Shown piece by piece: positions 7,126 to 14,756 of a stretch of 34,860 nt of DNA. The notes below the pieces were generated by a model. That model ran no database searches, was not told the origin of the DNA, and saw nothing but the letters and a program-made list of their open reading frames with translations. Source of the DNA: a virus. The DNA lies in the IMG/VR virus record IMGVR_UViG_3300036850_000038, positions 1-34,860 of that record, one strand, 5' to 3'. A program made the translations under genes and the position numbers. How positions within the stretch are numbered: the first letter of the stretch is position 1; each line of letters opens with the position of its first letter.

Positions 7126-7574
7126 TCCTTCTCCTCGGCCAGGGCGTTGCAGAGAGCGTTGTGGGCGTCGATGCCTTTGTCCCCGCGTCCGATTGAGTGC
7201 TGCTCGTAGTACCTCGCTGCCTCCTCGATGCGGCGGAGGCGGGCCTCGGCTTCGTCCTTCTGACGCATTGGAGCCATGATGGCGACAATGCGAGGGTCCT
7301 CGTCGCGTTCCTGCTGGTCATTGGGGGTAAAACGCGAACGCGCGTTCTTGAGGTTCTCAGCCCGCAGCCGCTCGACCTCGGCCCGCAGGCGGGCGCATTC
7401 GTTCCGAGCGTCGATGTACGAAGCCTCAGCCTGGTGGAAGTTGTCGCGCTGCTCCTCGACCTCCTCGACGAGCGCAGCTATTGCTTCGCGGGCATCGCCA
7501 AGTGTCGGGATAGGCTGATTGAACCGTTCGTCGCTCAACCAGTTCTTACGAATCGTCTCGATGTCGTCGTTCAT
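7122..7574 (-). CDS. Coiled-coil hypothetical protein
   Basis: 150 residues from the ATG at 7574, overlapping the RusA stop by four bases. Residues 30-75 form a long coiled coil (EEQRDNFHQAEASYIDARNE, then CARLRAEVERLRAENL). A central charged loop follows, then a second helix (EAEARLRRIEEAARYYEQH) and a tail with HNALCNALAEEKE. Such proteins are common in actinophage early regions without known function. Confidence 0.6.
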   Translation of the reverse strand: MNDDIETIRKNWLSDERFNQPIPTLGDAREAIAALVEEVEEQRDNFHQAEASYIDARNECARLRAEVERLRAENLKNARSRFTPNDQQERDEDPRIVAIMAPMRQKDEAEARLRRIEEAARYYEQHSIGRGDKGIDAHNALCNALAEEKE

Positions 7575-7975
7575 GCGTCCCCATCCACGAACACTCGAAC
7601 GTGCGGCGCCTCGGTCGTATACCGCTTGCGCACGGTGAGCGTCGTCACCTGCGAATCGTCGCGGAACACCCCGGCGTCGGTCATGCCGTCGAGCACCGCG
7701 CGCGCTAGCTTGTCGACGTCGGGCTTCGTGATCGGCACCGCCGCCTTCGGCCGCTTCGGCTGGCGAAGGAAGAACATCAGCGTGATGCGAACGGGACCGA
7801 GCTCGGGGGCGTCACCGTTCAACTCCGCACGCGCTGCGTCAACGACCGCCGACCGCCACGACCGCAGCGTCGCCTTGTTGTCGTCGACAACGACCGCGCG
7901 GTTCTTCACGACGAACGCACGCTTCGAACCTTGGGGGACCGGATCCCCGAAGACGATGAAGGCCATCGACCTCAT
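7571..7975 (-). CDS. rusA: RusA-family Holliday junction resolvase
   Basis: 134 residues from the ATG at 7975, in ATGA overlap with the previous stop. The family layout is clear: an N-terminal strand with GDPVPQGSKRAF, then the conserved acidic patch KPDVDKLARAVLDGMTDAGV (D86, D88, D96) followed by FRDDSQV (D106, D107). RusA is a dimeric Mg2+ endonuclease that cuts four-way junctions. In phages it resolves recombination or replication branches before packaging. It shares the operon with a RecB-like nuclease and a candidate annealing protein. Confidence 0.88.
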   Translation of the reverse strand: MRSMAFIVFGDPVPQGSKRAFVVKNRAVVVDDNKATLRSWRSAVVDAARAELNGDAPELGPVRITLMFFLRQPKRPKAAVPITKPDVDKLARAVLDGMTDAGVFRDDSQVTTLTVRKRYTTEAPHVRVFVDGDA

Positions 7976-8238
7976 GCCGTGTCCTCCATGATGTTCTGCC
8001 AGGCCTCCATCATCTCGACGTACCGTTTCGATCCCTCGCGCACATGACCGAACCGCTCGGAGATGGCGGCGACGGCAGCGGCCCGGACCATCGGTACCGA
8101 CCAATCGAAGTCCTCGGCCGTGTCCTCGATACTGTCGCCGGCGAAGATTCGCTCGACCACAGCATCAACCTCGCGGTGCCGGGAGTCAGGACCTCCGCAG
8201 AATGCGCACGGTCCACGCGGTCGCAGCTCCACCGTCAC
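7972..8238 (-). CDS. Small protein with a CxxC front and DUF433-like helical domain
   Basis: 88 residues from the GTG at 8238 (GTGA overlap). The N-terminus reads GPCAFCGGPDSRHRE, a possible zinc knuckle with two Cys and a His. Residues 23-60 (DAVVERIFAGDSIEDTAEDF then DWSVPMVRAA) look like the helix-turn-helix found in DUF433-type antitoxin-like proteins. A DNA-binding role is plausible. The family assignment is by eye and uncertain. Confidence 0.6.
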   Translation of the reverse strand: MTVELRPRGPCAFCGGPDSRHREVDAVVERIFAGDSIEDTAEDFDWSVPMVRAAAVAAISERFGHVREGSKRYVEMMEAWQNIMEDTA

Positions 8239-8462
8239 AGCACACGCTCCACCGCGTCGCCGTCCATCTCACCGGTGAGCGCCACGGCGGCCTTGCGCAC
8301 CGCGGCGCGCAGCACCCGCACATCATCGATCGTGCCGGGCAGATAGCTCTCGTGGCGATCGGCTGGCTTCCATACGCGCGGCGGCCGGTCGTCGGCGTGC
8401 CAATGCTTGCCCGTGTGTCCCTCGGACAGGTCGCAGCGGGCCTGGCAGCGGAGGGCGCTCAT
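8235..8462 (-). CDS. Cys/His mini-protein
   Basis: 75 residues from the ATG at 8462, in ATGA overlap with the methyltransferase stop. The N-terminus has the spacing C-x3-C-x7-H-x3-H-x-H (RCQARCDLSEGHTGKHWHAD), a layout frequent in small phage proteins and likely to bind zinc. The rest is helical with basic and acidic residues (VRVLRAAVRKAAVALTGEMD). Its constant place behind a methyltransferase gene could mean a linked role, but no function is known. Confidence 0.6.
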   Translation of the reverse strand: MSALRCQARCDLSEGHTGKHWHADDRPPRVWKPADRHESYLPGTIDDVRVLRAAVRKAAVALTGEMDGDAVERVL

Positions 8463-9121
8463 GCGACGTGTTCCATGACGTCGAGCAGAGCCCGCCCGAT
8501 GAACTCGGTGTAGGCGGGGGGGATCGCATCGACGAGCTCGTCGGTGGTCATCCAATCTATGCCCATCACTCGAGACCACGTGGCGAGATCGCTCGGCAGC
8601 ATCCCCGGCCAGGCTCCCCGCTCCCCGTGTGGGTTGCCGTACACGCCCGCTGCCGGCCGAGAGTGATCGCACGGTGATACGAGGGGGCTCAGCGACATGT
8701 TGCTCTCGAACCACCGGTGGCGGCGAACGGCAAGCCCGAACATCGAACCGCAGAGCTGAACGTCGGGACGCATCGGAGCACCGGGCACGTTCTCGATGAC
8801 ATACGGCGGCGATTGCCATAGCCGTTCCAGGCGCCCCCGAATGGCCGGCACCAAATCGGGATGGCGCCCCTTGTCGACCGTGCCGCCCCGGATATATCGC
8901 TGACAAGGTGGCGATGCATGGAAGACGTCGATCCGATGACCAGATGGAGCCCAGACCGACTCGTTCACCATGAAGTCCATGACGTCTGCCTGGATGAACT
9001 CGAACGGATAGTGCGGCTGTGGCTTAATATCCACGCCGACCACGTCGAATCCTGCTCGGTGGTAGCCCATCGCTGCACCGCCGGCGCCGCAGAACAGGTC
9101 GAGGAGAAGGGGGCGGCTCAT
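8459..9121 (-). CDS. C5-cytosine DNA methyltransferase
   Basis: 220 residues from the ATG at 9121 (ATGA overlap). Motif I is LLLDLFCGAGGAAMG (residues 5-18, S-adenosylmethionine binding). Motif IV is HASPPCQ with the catalytic Cys73. Motif VI is ENV at 110-112. The C-terminal part carries the late motifs around MTTDELVDAIPPAYTEFIG. It transfers a methyl group to C5 of cytosine in DNA. It is much shorter than bacterial Dcm proteins, with little room for a separate target-recognition domain, a form common in phages. No partner restriction enzyme is seen, so protection against host restriction is the likely job. Confidence 0.88.
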   Translation of the reverse strand: MSRPLLLDLFCGAGGAAMGYHRAGFDVVGVDIKPQPHYPFEFIQADVMDFMVNESVWAPSGHRIDVFHASPPCQRYIRGGTVDKGRHPDLVPAIRGRLERLWQSPPYVIENVPGAPMRPDVQLCGSMFGLAVRRHRWFESNMSLSPLVSPCDHSRPAAGVYGNPHGERGAWPGMLPSDLATWSRVMGIDWMTTDELVDAIPPAYTEFIGRALLDVMEHVA

Positions 9122-9294
9122 GCCTTCGCCGCCTTCGGCGGCACCGGGAAGAAGCCATCACACGGACAGAGCTTTCCCCTGCCTCGCCCTCCCACGGTGC
9201 AGAACGAGCCGTCCCTCGCCGGAGCATGATGCTTCGACGGATGGCCGCAGCGATCGCAAGGATCGTTCGGCGCGATCTCGCGAAGGAAGCTCAC
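9118..9294 (-). CDS. Zinc-finger-like mini-protein
   Basis: A 58-residue gene found by joining the GTG at 9294 (GTGA overlap with the upstream stop) to the TGA at 9118. Its metal-binding candidates are CDRCGHPSKHH in the first third and FCTV...LCPCDGF further on, that is CxxC, H/H and CxC clusters. It ends Lys/Ala-rich. The arrangement suggests one or two zinc sites, and a nucleic-acid role is only inferred. It sits directly upstream of the C5 methyltransferase with a 4-base overlap. Confidence 0.6.
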   Translation of the reverse strand: MSFLREIAPNDPCDRCGHPSKHHAPARDGSFCTVGGRGRGKLCPCDGFFPVPPKAAKA

Positions 9295-9545
9295 TGCTTG
9301 GCCTCGCGTTCCAGGGCTCCCAGGGCCATCTTGCGAAGTTCGTCGTCCTCATGGAACAGCAGCGCGTTGCAGCGATCTAGTCGTAATCCCCAGATCGGAT
9401 CATCGGCCGCGGACATGGTCTCCAGGCACGTCTGACGGAAGTCCTGGATGCCTCCTCGCAGCGTCTGGTCTCGGAGCCGAGCCAGTCGGTGCGCGGCGCA
9501 CAAGATGCCGTCGTCAACCCTGTCGGCGAAGGTGAGCTCAGCCAC
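9291..9545 (-). CDS. Small hypothetical protein
   Basis: 84 residues from the GTG at 9545, which overlaps the replication-protein stop by eight bases; the longer frame upstream is a shadow of that gene. The protein is mostly helical (ADRVDDGILCAAHRLARLRD) with a central IQDFRQTC and a C-terminal LLFHEDDELRKMALGALE. No family is recognised. It could be a small replication accessory, judged only from its neighbours. Confidence 0.55.
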   Translation of the reverse strand: MAELTFADRVDDGILCAAHRLARLRDQTLRGGIQDFRQTCLETMSAADDPIWGLRLDRCNALLFHEDDELRKMALGALEREAKQ

Positions 9546-10347
9546 CGTTCCCCCTACCTTCCTCGAGCGCGCGCTCGATCTCGATCTCAGCGAGCGCTGG
9601 GTCGTAGGGCCGTGGAGGGTCGGGGCGTCCAAAGGCTGGCCGTGCTGGCCGTGATGGCTGCGGATCACGGCACTTGCTCCACTGGTTCGCCAGCGCGTTA
9701 GGTGTCAGCGCTGCCCCGTCGAAGTGGGTGAGGTAGTTCGTCGCCCTTCGGTGCAGCTCTTCGGTTGTGAGGTCGGGTGTGGCGACCTTGATCTCGGCCA
9801 GGGCTACGCCGCACGCCCGAGCTTCACGGACCGTCATGGCCATTGGGTCGTATCCCGTTGCCTCGGCCAAGGCGTCGAAGAGCACGTTGCGGGCTCGCGC
9901 GACTTGCTCGCGCTCAAGGGTTTGATCTTTGGGTTCTACGTCTAGGGGATCTACGTCTCTGGGATCTACTACTGCGGGTGTATGAGCCGCCCCCGGTTCA
10001 ACCGCCCCCGGTTCAACCGCCCCCGGTGAGGTCGCAAGTTCAAGCCGCATTTGTTGCGGGATGGCGTACACGGTGTAGGCGGTGCTGAACGTGCCATTCG
10101 TGCGCCTGACCTGATCCAGGCTGGCGTAGCCGAGGCCAGCGAGCTCACGCATGATCGATCGGGCAGCTGCTCGACCGCAGCGGTTCTCGTGCATCACAAC
10201 TGCGATGGCTGAGCGGACCCACCCCTCTTCGTGGGACAACAGCGTGACGAGCCCACCCTTAGCCTGGGGCGATAGCCGTGCGTCGCGCAGAATGCGCCGC
10301 GGTATTGCCTGCCACGGCTCGCCGCCGAAGTCGATCCGGTCGCTCAC
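9538..10347 (-). CDS. Helix-turn-helix replication protein (initiator/DnaD-like)
   Basis: 269 residues from the GTG at 10347 (GTGA overlap). Residues 15-95 form a winged-helix-type domain (LSPQAKGGLVTLLSHEEGWV, then NRCGRAAARSIMRELAGLGY) like phage replisome organisers. Residues 108-140 are a Pro/Asp/Glu hinge made of two sets of 5-residue repeats. Residues 145-230 are helical, as in DnaD-like C-terminal domains, and a basic Pro-rich tail follows. Such proteins bind the phage origin and recruit helicase. No helicase or polymerase gene is seen in the window, so the host machinery would be used. The exact family is uncertain. Confidence 0.65.
   Translation of the reverse strand: MSDRIDFGGEPWQAIPRRILRDARLSPQAKGGLVTLLSHEEGWVRSAIAVVMHENRCGRAAARSIMRELAGLGYASLDQVRRTNGTFSTAYTVYAIPQQMRLELATSPGAVEPGAVEPGAAHTPAVVDPRDVDPLDVEPKDQTLEREQVARARNVLFDALAEATGYDPMAMTVREARACGVALAEIKVATPDLTTEELHRRATNYLTHFDGAALTPNALANQWSKCRDPQPSRPARPAFGRPDPPRPYDPALAEIEIERALEEGRGNGG
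9931..10030 (-). repeat. Two 15-bp tandem arrays in the replication-protein hinge
   Basis: Three 15-base units run from 9931 to 9975 (consensus gggatctacgtctct) and three different 15-base units from 9986 to 10030 (consensus accgcccccggttca). Both keep the frame and encode five-residue units, DVDPL-like and AVEPG-like. Copy-number change would lengthen or shorten the hinge without breaking the protein. Confidence 0.85.
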
Positions 10348-10556
10348 AGATGCATCGCCGCCTGGTCTCCGGTCACGCCGTCGATCCGCGCGACGTCACG
10401 CCGGGCACAGTCGCGGCAGACTCGCCGGCGCTGTCTGACGAGGAATCGAGACTGCGTGACTAGGTCCCTCCACTCGGTGCGCTCTTCGAGGAGGGACCGG
10501 CGGTCGACGAGGCGGGAGCCCTCGTGGGCCGGGTGGGCGCAGATGGATGCCGTCAC
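10344..10556 (-). CDS. Small basic Cys-containing protein
   Basis: 70 residues from the GTG at 10556 (GTGA overlap). It carries SICAHPAHEGSR near the start and VCRDCARRD near residue 46, so two Cys-based clusters that could hold a metal. The middle is very rich in Arg. It is coupled on both sides. It could be a small DNA-binding factor working with the replication protein that follows, but I recognise no family. Confidence 0.55.
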   Translation of the reverse strand: MTASICAHPAHEGSRLVDRRSLLEERTEWRDLVTQSRFLVRQRRRVCRDCARRDVARIDGVTGDQAAMHL

Positions 10557-10888
10557 GCCGCCTCCCGCCAGAGCCGAAGTTGGGGGGCACCGTGCCTACG
10601 GCATTCGACCCTACGGCCGAGCGGTGTGCGTCGGTCCGCCGTGCCTAGGGAATATTGCGCGAGGCCAAGTGTGGCCTTCCTCGGTCGCCCCCGGCCGAAG
10701 ATGGGGAGCTTGAGCTGGATCGGATCTAGCGGCCCCGGCCGCCGCCACACCCCGTCGCCGTTCTGATGGAGCCCGATGCCTCGGAGTCCGGCGACCGAGC
10801 GGCACCGCTTGTTCGGGTGAGCTCGGCGCCAGGTGAAGTGACCACCGAAGGAGCGGCGGCACCGCGGGCAGCGGATGGGCTCGGTCAT
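10553..10888 (-). CDS. C2HC-type zinc-finger protein
   Basis: 111 residues from the ATG at 10888, in ATGA overlap with the methyltransferase stop; a longer frame upstream is a shadow. The N-terminus has CPRCRRSFGGHFTWRRAH and then KRC, giving C-x2-C...H...C as in small zinc-binding domains. The rest is basic with many Arg and Gly. DNA binding is likely for the composition. Function is unknown. Confidence 0.6.
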   Translation of the reverse strand: MTEPIRCPRCRRSFGGHFTWRRAHPNKRCRSVAGLRGIGLHQNGDGVWRRPGPLDPIQLKLPIFGRGRPRKATLGLAQYSLGTADRRTPLGRRVECRRHGAPQLRLWREAA

Positions 10889-12288
10889 GCCTGCACCTCG
10901 GACCCGACCGCGAACAGCGGAGCGTCCCCGACGATCCGTGCCCTGGCGATCGCCACGTACTCGGGCTCCCGCTCGATGCCGATGAAGTCGAACCCCTCGC
11001 GCAGCGCGGCGATGCCGGTCGAGCCTGATCCGAGGAACGGGTCGAGAACGAGGCCGCCGGGTGGCGTGACCAGGCGGCAGAGCCACTGCATTAGGTCGAC
11101 TGGCTTGACTGTCGGGTGATGATTCGAGACCTCGCGCCCGAGCCTGCCCCCATCACGGAGCGCACCGACTCCGGCCCCGGCCCCGGCCCCGTCGAAGTAG
11201 GGTTGTCCGTTCTCCCGCTCCGCCCTGCTCGTCTTCGCCGTGTAGAAGAAGCGGGAGGCGCCGCCGGAGTCGCCGTAATGGAACGGAGAATCGCCAACGT
11301 CGCGAGCACCCTGAACCGTGCGCCCGTCCCGGTAGGATTTCGACTGCGGCGGCTGAACGTAGAACCCGCCGCCCTTGTCGCCCCGCTCTCCGCTCTGCTC
11401 GTCGAGCATCGCCGCCGCCTCGGGGTCGAGGACTACGTTGGCGGGCCATCGGCCGGACGAGGTGTCGAACTCTCGGGGCTGCGCGTTCTCATGGAACGGG
11501 CGAGAGTTGTCACCGTGAAACTGCAGGGGGGGCTTCCCCGAACCACTCGCCTTCGGTCCCTCGATCCGCGTGCCGTCCACGTTCAGCGCCCCGGTGCCGA
11601 ACTCGAGAACGTTCGCGGCGACAGTCCCCGACAGCGGCTTACGGGCCAGGACGATTGGCTCGAACGCCGGTTTCAACGCCGTGCCCCATCCTTGCCAGCG
11701 TTCGGCGTCGGGGGTAGCGGGGGCGGTGCGCGGAAGCGTGTCAAGGCCCTGATACTCACCGGGAGCAAATGTCGCGCCAGAGCTCGGCGAGTGACCGCGC
11801 ATCTCGACGACCTCGCGCTCCGCGCCCGCCGCCTTGTCGATTGCCTTGCTCACGTCGAGCGACTTCGGGAACCCCGAACCGTAGAGCCAGGCGAGGCAGT
11901 CCCTGATCTCGAACCCGGCGTCCTCGAGGGCGCAGGCGAGCCGGTGATAAGTGCGGGTGCCACCGAAGGACAGGAGGTGCCCGCCGGGCTTGAGTAGGCG
12001 GAGGGCTTCGGTGGCCCAGGCCGTACACCAGTCCTGGAACCGCTGATGGCCCGAGCGCGTCTGATCGTACTCGCCCGCGACCATCGACGCACTCACCCGC
12101 TGCTTGTGATGGCCGCGCCCGTACTTCGTGACCACGCCGTTCGCCGTGGCCTCGACACCAGGCTGGTCCCACTCGTGGCCCATGAAGCCGATCCCGTAAG
12201 GTGGGGCGGTCACCACGGCGTCGACGCTGGTCTCATCGAGCTCGGCCATGACGGCGATGCAGTCGCCCTCGATCACGCGCCAGCTCAC
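10885..12288 (-). CDS. Beta-class N6-adenine/N4-cytosine DNA methyltransferase
   Basis: 467 residues from the GTG at 12288, which forms a GTGA overlap; an in-frame ATG at 12309 is the alternative. Motif IV is TAPPYG (residues 27-32) and the late motif I is DPFLGSGSTGIAALREG near the C-terminus, so the order is that of beta-class enzymes. Between them lie GGHLLSFGGTRTYHR and LAWLYGSGFPKSLDVSKAID, a set seen in many phage methyltransferases, and a long Gly/Pro-rich insertion. It methylates an exocyclic amine in DNA. With no cognate nuclease nearby, restriction evasion is the likely role. Adenine versus cytosine cannot be told from APPY alone. Confidence 0.85.
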   Translation of the reverse strand: MSWRVIEGDCIAVMAELDETSVDAVVTAPPYGIGFMGHEWDQPGVEATANGVVTKYGRGHHKQRVSASMVAGEYDQTRSGHQRFQDWCTAWATEALRLLKPGGHLLSFGGTRTYHRLACALEDAGFEIRDCLAWLYGSGFPKSLDVSKAIDKAAGAEREVVEMRGHSPSSGATFAPGEYQGLDTLPRTAPATPDAERWQGWGTALKPAFEPIVLARKPLSGTVAANVLEFGTGALNVDGTRIEGPKASGSGKPPLQFHGDNSRPFHENAQPREFDTSSGRWPANVVLDPEAAAMLDEQSGERGDKGGGFYVQPPQSKSYRDGRTVQGARDVGDSPFHYGDSGGASRFFYTAKTSRAERENGQPYFDGAGAGAGVGALRDGGRLGREVSNHHPTVKPVDLMQWLCRLVTPPGGLVLDPFLGSGSTGIAALREGFDFIGIEREPEYVAIARARIVGDAPLFAVGSEVQA

Positions 12289-13355
12289 CCGCGCTCCCCG
12301 TCCCGCCATGCCGCTCCAACCCGCGCAAGCTGGTCGCCGGTGAACCCCGACTTGGTCTTCGGCACCGACCCGGGGAAACGCCCTGTCGCGCGCATCTTCG
12401 TCGCCAGCTTCACCGCGCCTGATAGCGTCATGTCCTTCGGCGCGCGCGCCCATGCCTCCGGCGATGCTGGTGAGGAGTCCCCCGAGTCGCTCGCGGTCGT
12501 GGCGCCTTCCCCATGCACCGTCACGCTCGCGTCACCGGGGGACTCCTCGGCTCCGACGCCGGAAGATGCCGAAGTGGCGTCGGAAGGTTCAGGACGGGGG
12601 CCGCGTTCGCCCGTTCCCGTGGAAGTTGGCGGCGTGCCCGCTCCCCCGCCCTGAAGTCTTGCCTGCCAACGATCTATGACGTCGCTGGCCTCGTCACGCG
12701 TCAACGCTCGGTAGCTGTCAACGCCTGCTTCGGCATGTCCCTGATCGTGATCGAGTCCGAGCTCACGTTCGAGCTGGTGAAGGATTCCGACCTGGGCATC
12801 GGTGGCCGGGGCATCCGGATCGGTGATCTCGAAGCCGCCGATCTTCGGGATGAATCCAAGGACCGAACGCGCGGCGACCCGTGCCGCACGAAGCTGCGCC
12901 ATCTGTCTGAGCGTGTTCTCAGCCGGTGGTGTCTTGCGCTTGGCGAAGGTCGGTTCGGTCTTCTGACACATCCCATCACGCCGTCCGAGCACACGACCAC
13001 TCGCAACGTGCCGGAGCTCGGCCGTTGCCTCCCAACCCGAACCATCGGCCAGGGGCCGGGAGTCCACCCCAACCACGGTCATGCCCAGCATCGAGGACAG
13101 GAACTGCCAGGCTTCGATGTGGAGGAACTCGTTGGGGTTGTCGCCGTAGCGCCGCGCAAGATCGCGCTGGTGAACGGCGTTCATGAGGACGTCGGCGACA
13201 TCGGCGATGCGCTGCACGATGGCCTTCGGGTCGCGCGAGGCGAACATCGTGTCGAGGATCGCCGGGTCCATGACCGCAAGCGCGCGCTCGTTGCTCTCAC
13301 GGTCCACCTCGCGGCGAACGATGTCAGCGCGATCAATGACTTCGACGTCAGGCAT
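12285..13355 (-). CDS. Candidate single-strand annealing protein (Erf/Rad52-like)
   Basis: 356 residues from the ATG at 13355 (8-base ATGCCTGA overlap). Residues 70-220 contain LHIEAWQFLSSMLGM, a strand-rich GSGWEATAELRHVASGRVLG, and TLRQMAQLRAARVAARSVLG. A short-chain beta-sheet region followed by a MAQxRA...A helix recalls phage proteins annotated as Erf- or RecT-like. Residues 265-320 are a Gly/Ser/Thr/Pro-rich linker and the last 45 form a basic helical tail, as in SSB-interacting recombinases. It sits in one operon with a RecB/Cas4-like exonuclease, the usual partner. The family call is inference. Confidence 0.55.
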   Translation of the reverse strand: MPDVEVIDRADIVRREVDRESNERALAVMDPAILDTMFASRDPKAIVQRIADVADVLMNAVHQRDLARRYGDNPNEFLHIEAWQFLSSMLGMTVVGVDSRPLADGSGWEATAELRHVASGRVLGRRDGMCQKTEPTFAKRKTPPAENTLRQMAQLRAARVAARSVLGFIPKIGGFEITDPDAPATDAQVGILHQLERELGLDHDQGHAEAGVDSYRALTRDEASDVIDRWQARLQGGGAGTPPTSTGTGERGPRPEPSDATSASSGVGAEESPGDASVTVHGEGATTASDSGDSSPASPEAWARAPKDMTLSGAVKLATKMRATGRFPGSVPKTKSGFTGDQLARVGAAWRDGERG

Positions 13356-13533
13356 CGGGTACCTCATCGGGGTGAATGGGGCAATCGGGGATTTCACGAT
13401 CCGTGTTCCCGCACCGGAGTGTCCATTCAGGCGAGCAGGCGATGTAGCATTCGTGACTTCCGCACCAGGGACACTCGTCGCATGTGCAGGCATCGGGCGT
13501 GCGGCGCGCGAGGTCAGCGGCGGGCTCAGGCAT
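13348..13533 (-). CDS. Cys-rich mini-protein
   Basis: 61 residues from the ATG at 13533 (ATGCCTGA overlap). Six Cys are packed into the middle: CTCDECPWCGSHECYIAC, then LRCGN and a late CPIHPDE. The CxxC pairs and His suggest one or two zinc ions. It lies between two recombination-type genes. No known family or function. Confidence 0.6.
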   Translation of the reverse strand: MPEPAADLARRTPDACTCDECPWCGSHECYIACSPEWTLRCGNTDREIPDCPIHPDEVPDA

Positions 13534-13789
13534 CGGAGCCCTTGGGGTAGAGCTGGAAGTCGACCGTGACGTGTTCGCCGGGTTCGAGGCTTACCGGGAA
13601 CGGGGAACGATTGCCGGACGTGGACTGGTCGATCAGATCGGCAGCCTCATTGAAGGCTTCCGCGCGAGCGCGGAGACGGATGCGCCTGACCGGATTCACG
13701 GTCCATATGACGCCGCAGTCCCGAGCGAACAGCCGGAGCCATTCGGCGACCGGTCGCGGTGGCGTACCGATGTTGTGCGTCTCAGGCAT
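13526..13789 (-). CDS. Small hypothetical protein
   Basis: 87 residues from the ATG at 13789 (ATGCCTGA overlap with the exonuclease stop). A helical basic region (EWLRLFARDC, then RRIRLRARAEAFNEAADLI) is followed by a short beta-like C-terminus (LEPGEHVTVDFQLYPKG). It is coupled to the exonuclease upstream and the Cys-rich protein downstream. I recognise no family. Confidence 0.55.
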   Translation of the reverse strand: MPETHNIGTPPRPVAEWLRLFARDCGVIWTVNPVRRIRLRARAEAFNEAADLIDQSTSGNRSPFPVSLEPGEHVTVDFQLYPKGSDA

Positions 13790-14756
13790 CGGAATCCCCG
13801 GCGGGGACGGGCGCGGCCAACTGCCCGTCCCCCTGGTCTCGCAACCCGTCGCTCTCGATAGCCGACGCGGCGGCCGGGGAATCCTCGACGGGAACGGAGG
13901 GTGCCTGACCGCCAGCGGTCGACAACGCCGCGCTATCTACACCTTCCCCCGCCCCCGCCAAGTCGAGCACCGGTTGCACCGGCGTGAACCATTGAGCGAG
14001 CCGCTCCGGGCTCATCTTCGGCCCGACGGCCTGGTTGTCCTTGACCCACTCCCATGCGTTGCGCAGACCGAGGAATGCCGAGAACGCACGGTCGTCCGCG
14101 TCGATCGTGTGGACGACGTAGCCGCCCGGGCGCAGATGGACGACGATGCACCCGTCGACCTGAGGCATCGGCGAGAGGTTGCCATAGCGTGCTTCCCACA
14201 CGGCCTCGCCATGACGGAGCGCCGATAGCTGCAGCGCAACTTCCTGGTACACGCCAGAGCCCGTTTTATGGTCTCCGAGTACCAGCAGGTCGTCGAAGCG
14301 CGCGATGAAGTCGGCGGTCCCGGCGTAGCGGTGCTCCTCGGAGAAGATCGTCACCTCGACCATCTCGAACTCGGGCTTGTAGTCCTCGACGAAGCTGAGA
14401 AATGCCTCGAGGAATGGCTCGTGTTGATCGTCGAAGTCCGGCCAGTCCTCACCGCTCGCGACGGCCTCGGCGACGGCATGGACGACGGTCCCAACGTTGG
14501 CCGCCTTGTCACGCTTCGGCCAGGGCGCCCCCTTGAGCAGGGCGATGGCCCCGTCGCGATCATCAATGGTCATCAGCGTCTCGCGGCGATCCCATGCAGC
14601 CCCGGCTACTTCCTTGGCGGCCCAATAGGGGAGAGCGGGCTTGTCGAGGATGCCGATGCAGTTGGTCACCGAAGGGAACAGCTCGCCGGTGGGCGGATAG
14701 CGGTAGGCTCGGCCACGTCCGCCCGGTAGTTGGACCGCAAGGATGGGGTCAGACAC
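13782..14756 (-). CDS. RecB/Cas4-like PD-(D/E)XK exonuclease
   Basis: 324 residues from the GTG at 14756, overlapping the upstream stop by eight bases. The nuclease signature is in order: H93 in VGTVVHAVAEAV, D149 in YAGTADFIARF, D162-x-K164 in LVLGDHKTG, and Q176 in VALQLSALRHGEAV. These match the RecB/Cas4 nuclease fold (H...D...DxK...QxxxY-like). No Cys-ligated iron-sulfur cluster of Cas4 type is evident. The last 75 residues are an Ala/Ser/Pro-rich tail. It probably resects double-stranded ends for the candidate annealing protein encoded downstream. Confidence 0.78.
   Translation of the reverse strand: MSDPILAVQLPGGRGRAYRYPPTGELFPSVTNCIGILDKPALPYWAAKEVAGAAWDRRETLMTIDDRDGAIALLKGAPWPKRDKAANVGTVVHAVAEAVASGEDWPDFDDQHEPFLEAFLSFVEDYKPEFEMVEVTIFSEEHRYAGTADFIARFDDLLVLGDHKTGSGVYQEVALQLSALRHGEAVWEARYGNLSPMPQVDGCIVVHLRPGGYVVHTIDADDRAFSAFLGLRNAWEWVKDNQAVGPKMSPERLAQWFTPVQPVLDLAGAGEGVDSAALSTAGGQAPSVPVEDSPAAASAIESDGLRDQGDGQLAAPVPAGDSDA

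Noticed and set aside
7197-7991. 264-codon plus-strand open frame
   Set aside because: Opposite RusA and coiled-coil genes; shadow composition and no start signals.
9931-10030. CRISPR-like short repeats
   Set aside because: Units are contiguous 15-mers without spacers and keep the reading frame of the replication protein; they are coding minisatellites.
11116-11997. 293-codon plus-strand open frame
   Set aside because: Opposite a well-supported methyltransferase with conserved motifs; Arg/Gly-rich with no domain.
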